A DNA stretch of 51,134 nt from Xanthomonas populi (GTDB taxonomy: Bacteria > Pseudomonadota > Gammaproteobacteria > Xanthomonadales > Xanthomonadaceae), in NCBI RefSeq assembly GCF_002940065.1, contig NZ_MDEJ01000001.1, forward strand, positions 38,222 through 89,355, in the 5' to 3' direction. A model generated the notes under the pieces. The model searched no databases. It saw nothing but the letters and a program-made list of their open reading frames with translations, and was not told the origin of the DNA. Every line of letters begins with the position of its first letter. Position 1 is the first letter of the stretch. The position numbers and the translations under genes are program-made. Positions 18,156 through 29,010 of this stretch are shown here, one piece after another.

Positions 18156-18327
18156 CGCTAATGATTTGGAGGATTTTCGGATACTTAGCACCGCTCTGTG
18201 ATCCAGGTCCACAGCAGACGGGACCGTGTAAAGCGGGCTCTTCGGCCCTTTTCCTGCTGCAGCGCACTATGTCGTTCTGCATATGCAGCACCTTTCCCCG
18301 AAGCCCGAATCCGCATGTTGCGACGCA
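18156..18327 (-). ncRNA. Possible small RNA between two terminators (weak)
   Basis: About 170 bases with no open frame lie on the minus strand between the terminator after tRNA-Pro and a second strong terminator. A second terminator with no gene before it suggests a short untranslated transcript. The stretch contains CTGCATATGCAG (perfect palindrome) and a GGGCCGAAGAGCCC hairpin. No clear promoter was found, so this is a candidate only. Confidence 0.25.
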
Positions 18328-18361
18328 ACAAAAAAGCCCATGTCAGTTAAGACATGGGCTT
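18328..18361 (-). terminator. Rho-independent terminator after tRNA-Pro
   Basis: On the minus strand the stem AAGCCCATGTC / GACATGGGCTT (11 bp, 6-base loop) is followed by a T run. It lies six bases past the tRNA-Pro 3' end and ends the tRNA transcript, possibly with the upstream ihfA-merR message. Confidence 0.85.
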
Positions 18362-18367
18362 AGTGTT

Positions 18368-18444
18368 TGGTCGGGGTAGCCGGATTTGAACCGACGACCA
18401 CTAGTCCCCCAGACTAGTGCGCTACCAGGCTGCGCTATACCCCG
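18368..18444 (-). tRNA. tRNA-Pro (anticodon GGG)
   Basis: A 77-base cloverleaf including encoded CCA: acceptor CGGGGTA pairs with TACCCCG, a D arm with CAGCCTGGTAGCGC, anticodon stem-loop CTAGTCTGGGGGACTAG with GGG, and T loop GGTTCAAATCC. It follows the MerR gene on the same strand. Confidence 0.95.
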
Positions 18445-18505
18445 AAGATGCTGCACCCCGTCGCGAGGACGGCCTGCGATTATAGCGGCTTTGCGACACA
18501 ATTTC

Positions 18506-18862
18506 CTAGCGGCGCAGCAGCTGCAACACTTCTTCCAGCTCCATGCGCACCTGCTTGATGATCTGGTTGCTCAACGCCGACTCGCTCTTGGCGCCATCGC
18601 CTTCCAGGCGCAGACGTGCGCCACCGATGGTGTAGCCCTGTTCGTAAAGCAGGCCGCGGATCTGCCGCACCATCAGCACGTCATGGCGCTGGTAGTAGCG
18701 CCGATTGCCGCGCCGCTTGACCGGCTCCAGGCTCGGAAATTCGGTTTCCCAATAGCGCAGCACATGCGGTTTGACATCGCACAACTCGCTGACCTCTCCG
18801 ATGGTGAAGTAGCGCTTGGCCGGGATCGGTGGTAGCTCGCGATTACTGCCCGGATCCAGCAT
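18506..18862 (-). CDS. MerR-family transcriptional regulator
   Basis: 118-residue protein with an N-terminal MerR winged helix ([20 protein letters not shown], then [20 protein letters not shown], residues about 18-57) and a short helical tail. It lacks the cysteines of metal-sensing MerR members, so it probably does not bind a metal. This gene follows ihfA in many gamma-proteobacteria. Its frame overlaps the end of ihfA by about 20 bases, suggesting co-transcription. No target can be named from the sequence. Confidence 0.9.
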   Translation of the reverse strand: MLDPGSNRELPPIPAKRYFTIGEVSELCDVKPHVLRYWETEFPSLEPVKRRGNRRYYQRHDVLMVRQIRGLLYEQGYTIGGARLRLEGDGAKSESALSNQIIKQVRMELEEVLQLLRR

Positions 18863-19142
18863 AAGCCTCCACCCGCTCCTTGAGCTTCTGGCCCGGACGG
18901 AAGGTCACCACCGTGCGCGCCGAGATCGGAATTTCCTCACCGGTCTTGGGATTGCGACCGGGCCGTTGATTCTTGCGCCGCAGATCGAAGTTGCCGAAAC
19001 CGGACAGCTTCACCTGACGGCCCTGCTCCAGCGCATCGCGCAGCACATCGAAGAACGCGTCGACAAATTCCTTTGCCTCGCGCTTGTTCAGACCGACCTC
19101 GTCGAACAGACGTTCGGCCATCTCCGCTTTCGTCAATGCCAT
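18843..19142 (-). CDS. ihfA: Integration host factor alpha subunit
   Basis: 99-residue DNA-bending protein of the HU/IHF family; it pairs with IHF-beta. Seen are [20 protein letters not shown], the dimer helix region [16 protein letters not shown], and the DNA-contacting arm [20 protein letters not shown] with the conserved R-N-P tip. It lies 21 bases after pheT, the classical pheST-ihfA (himA) arrangement. Confidence 0.97.
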   Translation of the reverse strand: MALTKAEMAERLFDEVGLNKREAKEFVDAFFDVLRDALEQGRQVKLSGFGNFDLRRKNQRPGRNPKTGEEIPISARTVVTFRPGQKLKERVEAYAGSGQ

Positions 19143-19163
19143 GCCAATCCCCTGGTTACCGCC

Positions 19164-21542
19164 TCAACTCCGGATCCGGGCGCGGTGCTCGCGCTCGATC
19201 ACGGCCACCACATCGGCAACGACTGCATCGACGTCCCGGTCGGTGAGAGTGCGCGAGTTATCCTGCAAAATCAAGCCCATAGCCAGACTCTTGAAACCTG
19301 GCTCGACCCCCTGCCCGACATAGCGATCGAACAGCTGCACCTCGCGCAACAACGGGCCAACCGTGGTGCGCACGCTGGCAGACAGCGCCGCCCAGCTCAC
19401 TTCTTCCGGCACCAGGAAGGCCAGATCGCGGCGGACCGAGGGGAACCGCGACAGTTCACCAGCACGCGGCAACGCGCGTTGGACCAAGGCCGTCAGTTGC
19501 AGCTCGAACGCGATCACATCCACGTCGATGTCCAAGGCCTTGGCCAGGCGCGGATGCACCTGCCCGATCCAGCCGATGCAGACGCCGTCGCGATGGATGT
19601 CGGCCGAGCGCCCCGGATGCCCGAAGGGCTGGGCGGAGGGCTGGAAGTCAAGCACCGCGCCGCTGGCCGCTGCCAGCGCCATCAGGTCACCCTTCAGATC
19701 ATGGAAGTCCACTTTGCGCGCCGGCTCGCCCCACTGCAGCGCCAGGGCATCGCCACACACGGCCGCGGCGACATGCTGCGACTCCTGCGGGGCAGCGCCA
19801 GCATCGGAGGCGGCAGCGAACACCTTACCCAGCTCGAACAGGCGCACGCGGCCGGCCTGGCGGGCGGCGTTGCGGCCCAGCGTCGCCACCAGGCCCGGCA
19901 GCAGGCGCGGACGCATGATCGCAAGCTCGGCACTGAGCGGATTGGCCAGGGGCACCAGGCCGTCGGTCAGCTGCCAGCGCTCCAGCAAGGTGGCATCGAC
20001 GAAGGCGTAATTGATAGTTTCCTGCAGCTCGCGGGCCACCAGCTGGCGGCGCACGCTGAGCTCGTCGAGCTGGGTTTCGCTCGGCATTGCAATCCGGCTT
20101 GCCCCGCCCGGCAGTGTGGTCGGCACGCGGTCGTAACCGTGGATACGCGCCAGCTCTTCGATCAGATCCTCTTCGATGGCGATATCGAAGCGACGGCTCG
20201 GCGCCATCACCTGCCAGCCTTCGGCAACCGCCTCCAGCTGCATGCCGAGCGCGCCCAGAATGCGCGAAACCTCGGCATCATCGATCTGGATACCCAGCAC
20301 GCGCGCGATACGCGCACGACGCAACAGGATGCGCGAAGGCTGCGGAAAATACTGCGGCAATTGCGCATGCACCACCGGGCCTGGCGTCCCACCGGCCAGT
20401 TCCAGCACCAGCCGTGTCGCCACTTCGATCGCCTGCGGCGGCAGCGCCGGATCCACACCACGCTCGAAGCGATGACCGGCATCGGTATGCAGCCCGAGCT
20501 TGCGGCCACGGCCCATGATCGCGGCCGGATCGAAGTACGCCGACTCCAGGAACACGTTGCGCGTGGTCTCGGTGACGCGCGTGTCCAGCCCACCCATCAG
20601 ACCGGCCAACGCCACCGGGCGATCGGCATCGGTGATGGTCAGGAAACTGTCGTCCAGCGTGACCTGCCGCCCATCCAGCAACGCCAGCTGCTCGCCGCCG
20701 CGCGATCGGCGCACGCCGATCGGGCCCTGCAGCGTATCCAGATCGAACGCATGCATCGGCTGGCCAAGCTCCAGCATCACGTACTGGGTGATATCCACCA
20801 GCAGCGAAACCGGACGCACGCCGCTGCGGCGCAGCCGCTCGGCCAGCCACACCGGCGTCTTCGCGGCCGGGTCGATGCCTTCGATCACACGTCCGCAGTA
20901 GCGCGGCGCTTCGTTGCCGGCATGCAGCTCCACCGCCAGCGTGCGCGTGGACACCGGCGCCACCGCGCCGGCGTCGAAGGCCACCACTTCGCTGGCGCAG
21001 GCGGCGGCCACATCGAAGGCAATGCCGCGCACGCTGAAGCAATCGGCGCGATTAGGTGTGAGCTTGATCTCGATGCTGGCATCGGGCAGCCCCAAATAGT
21101 CGGCCAAGGCCTGACCCACCGGCGCATCGTCCGGTAGCTCGAACAGGCCGGACGCCTCGCTATCCAGACCCAGCTCCTTGGCCGAACACAACATGCCGTT
21201 GGACGCCACACCGCGCAGCTTGGCCGCGGTGATGGTCAGCGCACCGATCTGCGCACCGACCAGCGCCAACGGCGCCACCAGACCGGCACGCGCATTGGGC
21301 GCGCCACACACGATCTGCAGCAACTCGCCCTGCCCTGCATCGACGCTGCAGACCTGCAGACGATCGGCCTCCGGATGACGCACCGCCTCGACGATGCGCG
21401 CCACCACCACTTGACCCAAGGCCTCGCCCAATGGCGTGACCTCTTCGACCTCCAGACCGATCGCCGTCAGCGTCGCGGCAAGTTCGTCGCGGCTGGCCTG
21501 GATGGGAACGTGGCTGCGCAGCCAATTTTCAGAGAATTTCAT
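19164..21542 (-). CDS. pheT: Phenylalanine--tRNA ligase beta subunit
   Basis: 792-residue beta chain of the alpha2-beta2 enzyme. Start ATG 21542 (MKFSENWLRSHV) is the family start; the open frame continues further upstream but only over pheS. Domains in order: N-terminal part, EMAP-like tRNA-binding domain (VVARIVEAVRHPEADRLQVC, residues about 48-67), B3/B4 editing domain, B5 domain, the inactive synthetase-like core, and a ferredoxin-fold anticodon domain at the C-terminus (ELSRFPSVRRDLAFLVPEEV). Length and motifs are normal. Confidence 0.97.
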   Translation of the reverse strand: MKFSENWLRSHVPIQASRDELAATLTAIGLEVEEVTPLGEALGQVVVARIVEAVRHPEADRLQVCSVDAGQGELLQIVCGAPNARAGLVAPLALVGAQIGALTITAAKLRGVASNGMLCSAKELGLDSEASGLFELPDDAPVGQALADYLGLPDASIEIKLTPNRADCFSVRGIAFDVAAACASEVVAFDAGAVAPVSTRTLAVELHAGNEAPRYCGRVIEGIDPAAKTPVWLAERLRRSGVRPVSLLVDITQYVMLELGQPMHAFDLDTLQGPIGVRRSRGGEQLALLDGRQVTLDDSFLTITDADRPVALAGLMGGLDTRVTETTRNVFLESAYFDPAAIMGRGRKLGLHTDAGHRFERGVDPALPPQAIEVATRLVLELAGGTPGPVVHAQLPQYFPQPSRILLRRARIARVLGIQIDDAEVSRILGALGMQLEAVAEGWQVMAPSRRFDIAIEEDLIEELARIHGYDRVPTTLPGGASRIAMPSETQLDELSVRRQLVARELQETINYAFVDATLLERWQLTDGLVPLANPLSAELAIMRPRLLPGLVATLGRNAARQAGRVRLFELGKVFAAASDAGAAPQESQHVAAAVCGDALALQWGEPARKVDFHDLKGDLMALAAASGAVLDFQPSAQPFGHPGRSADIHRDGVCIGWIGQVHPRLAKALDIDVDVIAFELQLTALVQRALPRAGELSRFPSVRRDLAFLVPEEVSWAALSASVRTTVGPLLREVQLFDRYVGQGVEPGFKSLAMGLILQDNSRTLTDRDVDAVVADVVAVIEREHRARIRS

Positions 21543-21639
21543 GAGGGGCCGGGATTGGGGATTCGGGATTTTAGATTCGTAAAAAACAGTCGAAGGGGGG
21601 CGGGACGATGGCGCTGTTGCGAATCCCCAATCTCCGCCA
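21543..21639. repeat. Inverted repeat in the pheS-pheT gap
   Basis: GATTGGGGATTCG (21553-21565) and its exact complement CGAATCCCCAATC (21620-21632) face each other across 54 bases. The GGGATTGGGGATTCGGGATT wording is a short intergenic repeat type I associate with Xanthomonas chromosomes. It would form a large hairpin in the pheST message. Role unknown. Confidence 0.6.
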
Positions 21640-22926
<1,287 letters not shown>

Positions 22927-23286
22927 TTACGCCGCCAGCGCGCCCTTTGCCTTATCAGCCAGCGCGGCAAAGCCGGCGGCGTCGTGCACGGCGATATCAG
23001 CCAGCACCTTACGGTCCAGGGTGATGCCAGCCTTGAGCATGCCGTTCATGAAACGGCTGTAGCTCAGACCATTGATGCGGGCAGCCGCATTGATGCGGGT
23101 GATCCAAAGCGCACGGAATACGCGCTTCTTCTGCTTACGGCCAATGTAGGCGTACTGCTGTGCCTTGATGACCGCCTGCTTGGCAACGCGGAAGACCTTA
23201 CGACGGGCGTTGTAGTAGCCCTTCGCCAGATTCAGAATTTTCTTGTGGCGGCGGCGCGCCTGCACACCACGCTTTACTCGTGCCAT
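22927..23286 (-). CDS. rplT: 50S ribosomal protein L20
   Basis: 119-residue, strongly basic L20 ([20 protein letters not shown] ... [20 protein letters not shown]). Binds 23S rRNA early in 50S assembly and in enterics also represses the rpmI-rplT message. Lies 10 bases after rpmI. Confidence 0.98.
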   Translation of the reverse strand: MARVKRGVQARRRHKKILNLAKGYYNARRKVFRVAKQAVIKAQQYAYIGRKQKKRVFRALWITRINAAARINGLSYSRFMNGMLKAGITLDRKVLADIAVHDAAGFAALADKAKGALAA

Positions 23287-23296
23287 GGTTCAGTCC

Positions 23297-23494
23297 TCAG
23301 AGATAGGGAAGCATACGATCGAGACGGCCTGCGTCCTCGGGACGGACATGGTTCTTCTGCCGCAAGTTGCGCTTCCGCTTGGTCGCTTTCTTCGTGAGGA
23401 TATGGCTACGGTTTGCGTGGCCGCACTTGTACTTGCCGGAGGCGGTCTTGCGGAAACGCTTGGCCGCCGCCCGGTTGGTCTTGATCTTGGGCAT
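23297..23494 (-). CDS. rpmI: 50S ribosomal protein L35
   Basis: 65-residue L35 ([20 protein letters not shown], then [20 protein letters not shown]). Usual length and position between infC and rplT, with a good spacing to rplT for coupled translation. Confidence 0.98.
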   Translation of the reverse strand: MPKIKTNRAAAKRFRKTASGKYKCGHANRSHILTKKATKRKRNLRQKNHVRPEDAGRLDRMLPYL

Positions 23495-23735
23495 TGCAAT
23501 GTCCTTGATGGTGTTTTGTCACTGACACGGGCGGCAGTCTTGCGACCACGCTTTCCATCCTTGCCCTTGCCTGCTTGTAAGTCCTTGATCGAACACGATC
23601 CGGACAGGTCCTGTACCGCTTGCGCGGCGCCACGGTAAAACCGGGCCGCGCAGTATGCGCGTTGCCGGGAATTCTTGCAAATCGCTGCTATCGCTAGCCG
23701 GACCGACCACACCGGGGCCGATCGCAGCGCGAGAT

Positions 23736-24263
23736 TCAGATCTTCTTCTTGGGCGCGATCATCATGACCATCTGCCGCCCTTCCAGGCGCGGACGCGACT
23801 CGATGACGATGTCTTCGCCCAGGTCGGCTTCAATCCGGGACGCCATTTCGCGACCCAGCTCCTGGTGGCTCATTTCGCGGCCACGGAAGCGGATGTTGAC
23901 CTTGACCTTGTCGCCCTCTTCCAGGAAGCGGCGCATGTTGCGCAGCTTGATCTGGTAGTCGCCCTCGTCCGTGACCGGACGGAACTTGAGTTCCTTGATC
24001 TCGACCTGCTTGGTCTTCTTCTTGGCCTCGTTGGCCTTTTTCTGCTGCTCGAACTTGAACTTGCCGAAATCCATGATCTTGCAGACCGGCGGATCGGCCT
24101 GCGGCTGGATTTCGACCAGATCCAGGCCTTCTTCCTCGGCCTTGGCGAGCGCTTCGTCGCGCGACAACACGCCGACCATCTCTCCGTCACTGCCGATCAC
24201 GCGGACGCGCGGCACGCGGATTTCTAGGTTCTTGCGGTTCTGTTTGTTGTCAGGGGTACTGAT
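23736..24263 (-). CDS. infC: Translation initiation factor IF-3, ATC start codon
   Basis: IF-3 prevents 50S joining and checks the start codon in the P site. The frame starts at the non-canonical ATC 24263-24261 ([22 protein letters not shown]), nine bases after a GGGAG ribosome site; there is no ATG upstream in frame, and the first conventional start (GTG 24215) would remove 16 conserved residues. E. coli infC begins with AUU, which lets IF-3 repress its own translation, and ATC should work the same way. 175 residues: N-domain ([20 protein letters not shown]), linker and C-domain ([20 protein letters not shown], then [13 protein letters not shown]). Confidence 0.93.
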   Translation of the reverse strand: MSTPDNKQNRKNLEIRVPRVRVIGSDGEMVGVLSRDEALAKAEEEGLDLVEIQPQADPPVCKIMDFGKFKFEQQKKANEAKKKTKQVEIKELKFRPVTDEGDYQIKLRNMRRFLEEGDKVKVNIRFRGREMSHQELGREMASRIEADLGEDIVIESRPRLEGRQMVMMIAPKKKI

Positions 24264-24326
24264 ATTGCAATCTCCCAGGGGAATCGAACCGGCGCATCCG
24301 GATCATCCAGACCGGCCGGGGTTGGC

Positions 24327-26231
24327 TCACGCTGCCTGCTCTGCCTGCAGACGTTCGACGAAGGCCGAGACCGTCATGATCCCAAGGTCCTCTCCAGAAC
24401 GTGTCCGCACGGCGACTGCGCCATTTTCCTTCTCGCGGTCACCGACCACGAGCAGATAGGGCACGCGTTGCAGCGTATGCTCGCGGATCTTATATCCGAT
24501 CTTCTCGTTACGCAAATCTGCATTTACACGGAAGCCTTGATTTGCAAGGGTTTTCCGAACCGAGTCCACACAGTCTGCCTGTGCATCGGTGATATTTGCG
24601 ACAACCACCTGGACCGGGGCGAGCCAGGAGGGGAAGGCGCCTGCGTGGTGTTCGATCAAAATACCGATGAAACGCTCCATCGAACCGACGATCGCCCGGT
24701 GCAGCATGACCGGATGCTTTTTTTGGCTGTGCTCGTCCACGTACTCGGCGCCAAGGCGGCCGGGCATCATGAAATCGACCTGCATCGTACCCAGCTGCCA
24801 GGTGCGGCCAATGGCGTCCTTGAGGTGGTATTCGATCTTGGGGCCATAGAAGGCGCCCTCACCCGGCAGCTCCTGCCACTCCACCCCGCACACGCCCAGC
24901 GCGCTGCGGAGCGCGGCTTCGGCCTTGTCCCAGGTGATGTCGTCGCCCAGGCGCTTTTCCGGACGCAGCGCGATCTTGATCTCGATGTCGTCGAAGCCGA
25001 ATGCGGTATAGACCGCCAGTGCCTGCTGATGGAAGGCGGTGACTTCGGATTCAATCTGCGATTCCAGGCAGAACACGTGCCCGTCGTCCTGGGTGAAGCC
25101 GCGCACGCGCAGGATGCCGTGCAGCGCGCCGGAGGGCTCGTTGCGGTGACAGGCGCCGAACTCGCCGTAGCGGATCGGCAGATCGCGATAGCTGTGCAAG
25201 CCTTGATTGAACACCTGGACGTGGCCTGGGCAGTTCATCGGCTTGACCGCGTAGGTGCGCTTCTCCGACTCGGTGAAGAACATCGCGTCCTGATAGTTGT
25301 CCCAGTGGCCGGATTTCTGCCACAGCGACACGTCCAGAATCTGCGGGCAACGCACTTCGCCGTAGCCGCTATCGCGGTAGACCTTGCGCATGTATTGCTC
25401 GACCACCTGCCACAGCGACCAACCCTTGGGGTGCCAGAACACCAGGCCGGGCGCTTCTTCCTGCAAATGGAACAGATCCTGTTGCTTGCCGATGCGGCGA
25501 TGGTCGCGCTTGTCGGCTTCTTCCATGCGCAGGATGTAGGCGTCCAGCTGCTTCTTGTCGGCCCAGGCGGTGCCGTAGATGCGCTGCAGCTGCTCGTTCT
25601 TGACATCGCCGCGCCAGTAGGCGCCGGAAATGCGGGTCAGCTTGAAAGCCTTGAGGAAGCGCGTGTTGGGCACGTGCGGGCCGCGGCACATGTCCACGTA
25701 TTCTTGGTGGTAGTACAGGCCCATCGCGGTGATGTCGGCGGACATGCCCTCGATCAGGCGCAGCTTGTATTCCTCGCCGCGCTGGGCGAACACCTCGATC
25801 ACTTCGGCGCGCGGAGTGACCTTTTTGATCACTTCGTAGTCCTGCGCGATCAGTTCCTGCATGCGCTGCTCGATCGCGACCATGTCGTCCGGCGTGAACG
25901 GGCGCTCGCTATAGATGTCGTAGTAGAAGCCTTCGGCGATGACCGGGCCGATCACCATCTTGACCTCCGGATACAGCTGCTTGACCGCATGCCCCACCAG
26001 ATGCGCACAGGAGTGGCGAATGATCTCCACGCCTTCGGCGTCCTTGGCGGTGATGATGCGCAAGCTGACGTCGTGGTCGATGACGTCGCTGGCATCGACC
26101 AGCTGACCATCGACCTGGCCGGCGATGGTGGCCTTGGCCAAACCGGCGCCGATCGACTGGGCGACCTGCATCACCGAGACGGGGGATTCGAATTCGCGGC
26201 GGCTGCCGTCGGGGAGCGTAATGTTGATCAT
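24327..26231 (-). CDS. thrS: Threonine--tRNA ligase
   Basis: 634 residues from ATG 26231 ([20 protein letters not shown]); an in-frame TTG two codons earlier is less likely. Domains in order: TGS (residues 1-62), editing domain with [18 protein letters not shown] and the cysteine/histidine part [13 protein letters not shown], class II core with [10 protein letters not shown] and [20 protein letters not shown], and a C-terminal anticodon domain ([12 protein letters not shown]-like, then [20 protein letters not shown]). First gene of the thrS-infC-rpmI-rplT-pheST-ihfA block. Usual length. Confidence 0.97.
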   Translation of the reverse strand: MINITLPDGSRREFESPVSVMQVAQSIGAGLAKATIAGQVDGQLVDASDVIDHDVSLRIITAKDAEGVEIIRHSCAHLVGHAVKQLYPEVKMVIGPVIAEGFYYDIYSERPFTPDDMVAIEQRMQELIAQDYEVIKKVTPRAEVIEVFAQRGEEYKLRLIEGMSADITAMGLYYHQEYVDMCRGPHVPNTRFLKAFKLTRISGAYWRGDVKNEQLQRIYGTAWADKKQLDAYILRMEEADKRDHRRIGKQQDLFHLQEEAPGLVFWHPKGWSLWQVVEQYMRKVYRDSGYGEVRCPQILDVSLWQKSGHWDNYQDAMFFTESEKRTYAVKPMNCPGHVQVFNQGLHSYRDLPIRYGEFGACHRNEPSGALHGILRVRGFTQDDGHVFCLESQIESEVTAFHQQALAVYTAFGFDDIEIKIALRPEKRLGDDITWDKAEAALRSALGVCGVEWQELPGEGAFYGPKIEYHLKDAIGRTWQLGTMQVDFMMPGRLGAEYVDEHSQKKHPVMLHRAIVGSMERFIGILIEHHAGAFPSWLAPVQVVVANITDAQADCVDSVRKTLANQGFRVNADLRNEKIGYKIREHTLQRVPYLLVVGDREKENGAVAVRTRSGEDLGIMTVSAFVERLQAEQAA

Positions 26232-26556
26232 GGGCAAGAATGAGGTCTGTGCTGGCTGCAGATCTAAGGCTGCAAGGGAGATCTGCCCACTACTGGACAG
26301 GCTCGAATAGGTGTGTTGCGAGAGGTGGTGCAGAAAGAATGCCGTGCGAGCGCCTTGCGAACTGGCGCGGCCGGAATCAGCAGTGGGCGGGGGTAGTGCT
26401 CATGTCGCACGCTGGGCAGGCGCGGGGCGCCGGCCACCTTCTCGCAATTGGTCTTGGAGTCGAATGGTAAACCAATCAGCCCGGCGTTGCGCGGGGCGGC
26501 ACGGCGCCAGCGGGCGCGTGGCATGATGCTGGCCACTTGTCCTGCCAGTGCAGACC
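26232..26556. promoter_or_regulatory. thrS leader region with an inverted repeat; no gene seen
   Basis: 325 bases without a supported gene. GCAGATCT (26258-26265) and AGATCTGC (26279-26286) form a perfect 8-bp stem with a 13-base loop, 27 bases upstream of the thrS ATG. In E. coli thrS is repressed by ThrRS binding stem-loops in its leader; this hairpin is a candidate counterpart but the loop does not obviously copy a threonine anticodon. The rest contains only overlapping shadow frames. Confidence 0.45.
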
Positions 26557-26688
26557 ATGGCAATCAAAGGTCAAGCCACCTTGCTGGATATCGCCTATCT
26601 GGCGGGCGTGTCGCAACCAACCGTATCGCGCGCACTGCGCGGCAGCGCGATGGTCAACGAAGAAACACGCAAGCGCATTCTGCGCATC
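26557..26688 (+). pseudogene. LacI-family regulator, N-terminal DNA-binding fragment only
   Basis: ATG 26557 opens a typical LacI helix-turn-helix: MAIKGQATLLDIAYLAGVSQ, then PTVSRALRGSAMVNEETRKR. After about 44 codons, around 26688, the family sequence stops and the frame enters an unrelated gene in the opposite orientation, so the hinge and sugar-binding core are lost. A leftover of a deleted regulator gene. Confidence 0.7.
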
Positions 26689-26925
26689 AGCGATCTTGTT
26701 CAACAACAGCATCGAGCCGGGCACCACGCCCGGGCCGGCCATCCCGATGCCGGTGAACCAACGGGCACGGGTCTTCTGGTCTTCGCCGTTCTTGTCGCCT
26801 GCCGTCTGAATCTGATCCAGGCCGGTCATTGCCACCTGCATCAGCATCAGGTTCTTGTCGATCGCTTCATGAGGGCTGTTCGAGTGAATCGCCCCGGCTT
26901 CTGTAGACACCCCGCAGCCTCATTT
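26689..26925 (-). pseudogene. Fragment of an unidentified gene
   Basis: On the minus strand about 70 codons look protein-coding (HEAIDKNLMLMQVAMTGLDQ, then ARWFTGIGMAGPGVVPGSML) but are cut at one side by the LacI fragment and at the other by an IS3 end. I do not recognise the family. Confidence 0.4.
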
Positions 26926-27143
26926 TGGAGGTGATCCATCGCACGTCGTCCTGGCGCACGCGCGAGGAGGTCGAGTGGGCCACGCTCAACTGGGCCGGCT
27001 GGTTCAACAACCGCCGATTGCCGGAGCCGATCGGGAATATCCCACCGGCCGAGGCTGAGGCCAACGACTATTCCCACTCCCATGAGTCCGCCATGTCGGC
27101 GTGACTCAAACCAAGGGGCCTGCGGGAAACCCGGGGCGGTTCA
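26926..27143 (+). mobile_element. Right end of an IS3-family element (OrfB C-terminus)
   Basis: The last 55 or so codons of an IS3-type transposase are readable: REEVEWATLNWAGWFNNRRL, PEPIGNIPPAEAEANDY, with TGA at 27102-27104. The terminal region CCCGGGGCGGTTCA ends near 27143 and resembles the outer inverted repeat of such elements. The left end and catalytic core are missing. Confidence 0.75.
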
Positions 27144-27239
27144 CCGGCTGCTTATGCCCAACATCTGGCCAACACCCATATCATTCCCCCCCGGACTCTA
27201 AACCTGACCGCTACTCAGAGCGGGGGAACGTCGGCCCCT
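27144..27239. other. Unassigned 96 bases between IS3 end and integrase remnant
   Basis: Contains a run of seven Cs and a TACTCAGAGCGGGGGAACG stretch that looks like another mobile-element border, but I cannot assign it. Confidence 0.3.
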
Positions 27240-28923
27240 GAATCATCGACTTGCGAAGCGAGTGGAACCCACGCTTTGCCTTCGGCCAGTCTTTGCTGAC
27301 CTCGCCTAAGTAGCGGCTAAATGCTTTCGCCATCCGCCCTACGGGCGTCGACCCACTCCATAAAACCTAGGGCCAAAAGATCCGGATGCAGCGGCACCGT
27401 GCGCAAACTCACTTCGGTCTTGACATTTTGATGTTCACCTTTGTCCGAAATTCGAATGCACGGAATCTTGTCCTCCTTGAACACATCAGCCACCAACAGC
27501 TGCCCGACTTCCGAAGCTCGCGCACCTGCGTAAAGACCGATTAATGCTGCACATTGAGCATTGGCCGAGAGTCGTTCGAAATTGACAGGCGAGAAGATCG
27601 TTTTGATTTGCTCACGGTCATAGGCTTTGAACCCCAGCTTGCGCCTGGCACGCTTCTCTCGCACGGAGTAACTCACATGCCCGAATGCAGGGTTGTCGCC
27701 TTTGGGCTAGGTGTTCAGTCCCGGCATGAGATGGATCGGATTAACCTTGAACCGCTCGGGTTCGGATGTCCACTGCTTGCAGATGAATTCGTACGGTGTC
27801 AGACCCTTCAGGGCTTTGAGTCTGCGAGCGAAGTTGTAGGCGTCGATGACGTTGGCCACATGCTGTTGCAGTTGTGCGTGATCGTCGTAGTGGACGCGTT
27901 TGACAGTGGCGTCTTTGATCGTGCGATTCATCCGCTCGACCTGCCCCTTGGTCCAGGGATGCTTGACCTTGGTCAAACGGTGTTCGATGCCGTGCTCCTC
28001 GCAGACACGAGTGAAGAGATGCGCACAGGCATAGCGGTCGGAACTGCGGTTGGTGAACTGGATACCGTTATCCGTCAGAACCGTATGCAGAGCATAGGGC
28101 ACCGCCTGGATCACATTGCGCAGGAACTGCGCTGCAACCAGCTTGTTGGCCGAGGCATGGAGTACAGTCATCCAGCGGCAGCAACGTGTGCTTGCGGAAA
28201 GCGACGATCGCCGCCTCATCCGCAACGGACAACACGGTGGAACGCGGCGGCGTCGGCCCGGTTGGCACATCGGCAACCGAGGTCCGCGTCTTCCACTTCG
28301 CCACCGTCTTGTGATGGATGCCGTAACGCTTGGAAAGCGCTCTCAGGCTCTCTTGACTCTGCGGTATCGCTCGACGGATCGCCTCTGTCGTGGTGGCGCT
28401 CCCATGCAGAACCTGGCCCATCGTGCTTGCTTCCATTCGGGGGAAAATAATGCACCATCAACACCTGGGATCAAACACCTAGTAGCAAGAGGCAATCGCC
28501 CAATCAAAGAAGCCGCCCTTCCCGCCCACATAGCTTTGCTTGTTGGTGAGCGTCGGTGTCGAAGCACCATTCTCCCGCATGTGCTGATACCAGCGAGCCA
28601 AATCAGGTCGCGTGATCGTGTGGAGCTTGGTCTTTGCCCCCAAAAAGGAGACCAGTGAATCAATAGCCGCCATCTTGATCGTATAGGTCCTGCATGTCTT
28701 TCTTGTCCAGCTTATCCACACGTCGATCCCTCAACATGTCGAAGGCCTGAGCATAGCCTGCGGCAAGCAGCAATGCGCGCAGACGCGCACTGGCAAGCTC
28801 GCTGGTGTGGAGGGTTCGCTTGATGACCTTTTGGTCGAGCACACGTTGAAGATCGACAGGCACGCGCTGACGAAAAGCCCAGTGACCCGTTGGAGAGCGA
28901 ATGAGGTGATGAGGGATACGCAT
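27240..28923 (-). pseudogene. Tyrosine recombinase (island/phage integrase), broken and split by an IS
   Basis: Starts at ATG 28923, 88 bases past the 3' end of tRNA-Ser and reading away from it, as integrases of tRNA-targeting islands do. N-terminal part: MRIPHHLIRSPTGHWAFRQR, then VPVDLQRVLDQKVIKRTLHT; a frameshift near 28690; SAM-like core-binding part TITRPDLARWYQHMRENG; an IS481 element at about 27708-28482; then SYSVREKRARRKLGFKAYDR and the catalytic arginine box LIGLYAGARASEVGQLL. A further frameshift near 27330 precedes FSRYLGEVSKDW and the HSLR box, where the gene ends before the catalytic tyrosine. Non-functional. Confidence 0.85.
27712..28478 (-). mobile_element. IS481-family element, internally deleted
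   Basis: Ends are imperfect inverted repeats (GTGTTCAGTCCCGG at the left, GTGTTTGATCCCAG read from the right), each preceded by CTAG, which may be a 4-base target duplication or part of the repeat. The transposase starts near 28436 (MEASTMGQVLHGSATTTEAI, with a SLRALSKRYGIHHKTVAKWK helix-turn-helix) and ends with the DDE core LTDNGIQFTNRSSD and HPWTKGQVERMNRTIKDATV. The centre, with the first catalytic aspartate, is deleted and out of frame, so the 767-base copy is dead. Confidence 0.8.
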
Positions 28924-29010
28924 CGGGGAGATGTGTCCCGATTTGTGTCCTGCCGAAGATCTTCATCAAGCTGGAATTAATTGTTAAAAATCAACAACTT
29001 AGATCAAAAT

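Noticed and set aside
18816-21137. 773-codon plus-strand open frame opposite pheT
   Set aside because: It is the antisense shadow of pheT in high-GC DNA: rich in His, Arg and Gln, no family motif, and pheT on the other strand is complete.
21553-21632. Inverted repeat between pheS and pheT as a terminator
   Set aside because: The 54-base loop and lack of a T run do not fit; pheS and pheT must be made together.
24468-26243. 591-codon plus-strand frame opposite thrS
   Set aside because: Antisense shadow of an intact thrS with no start signal or domain of its own.
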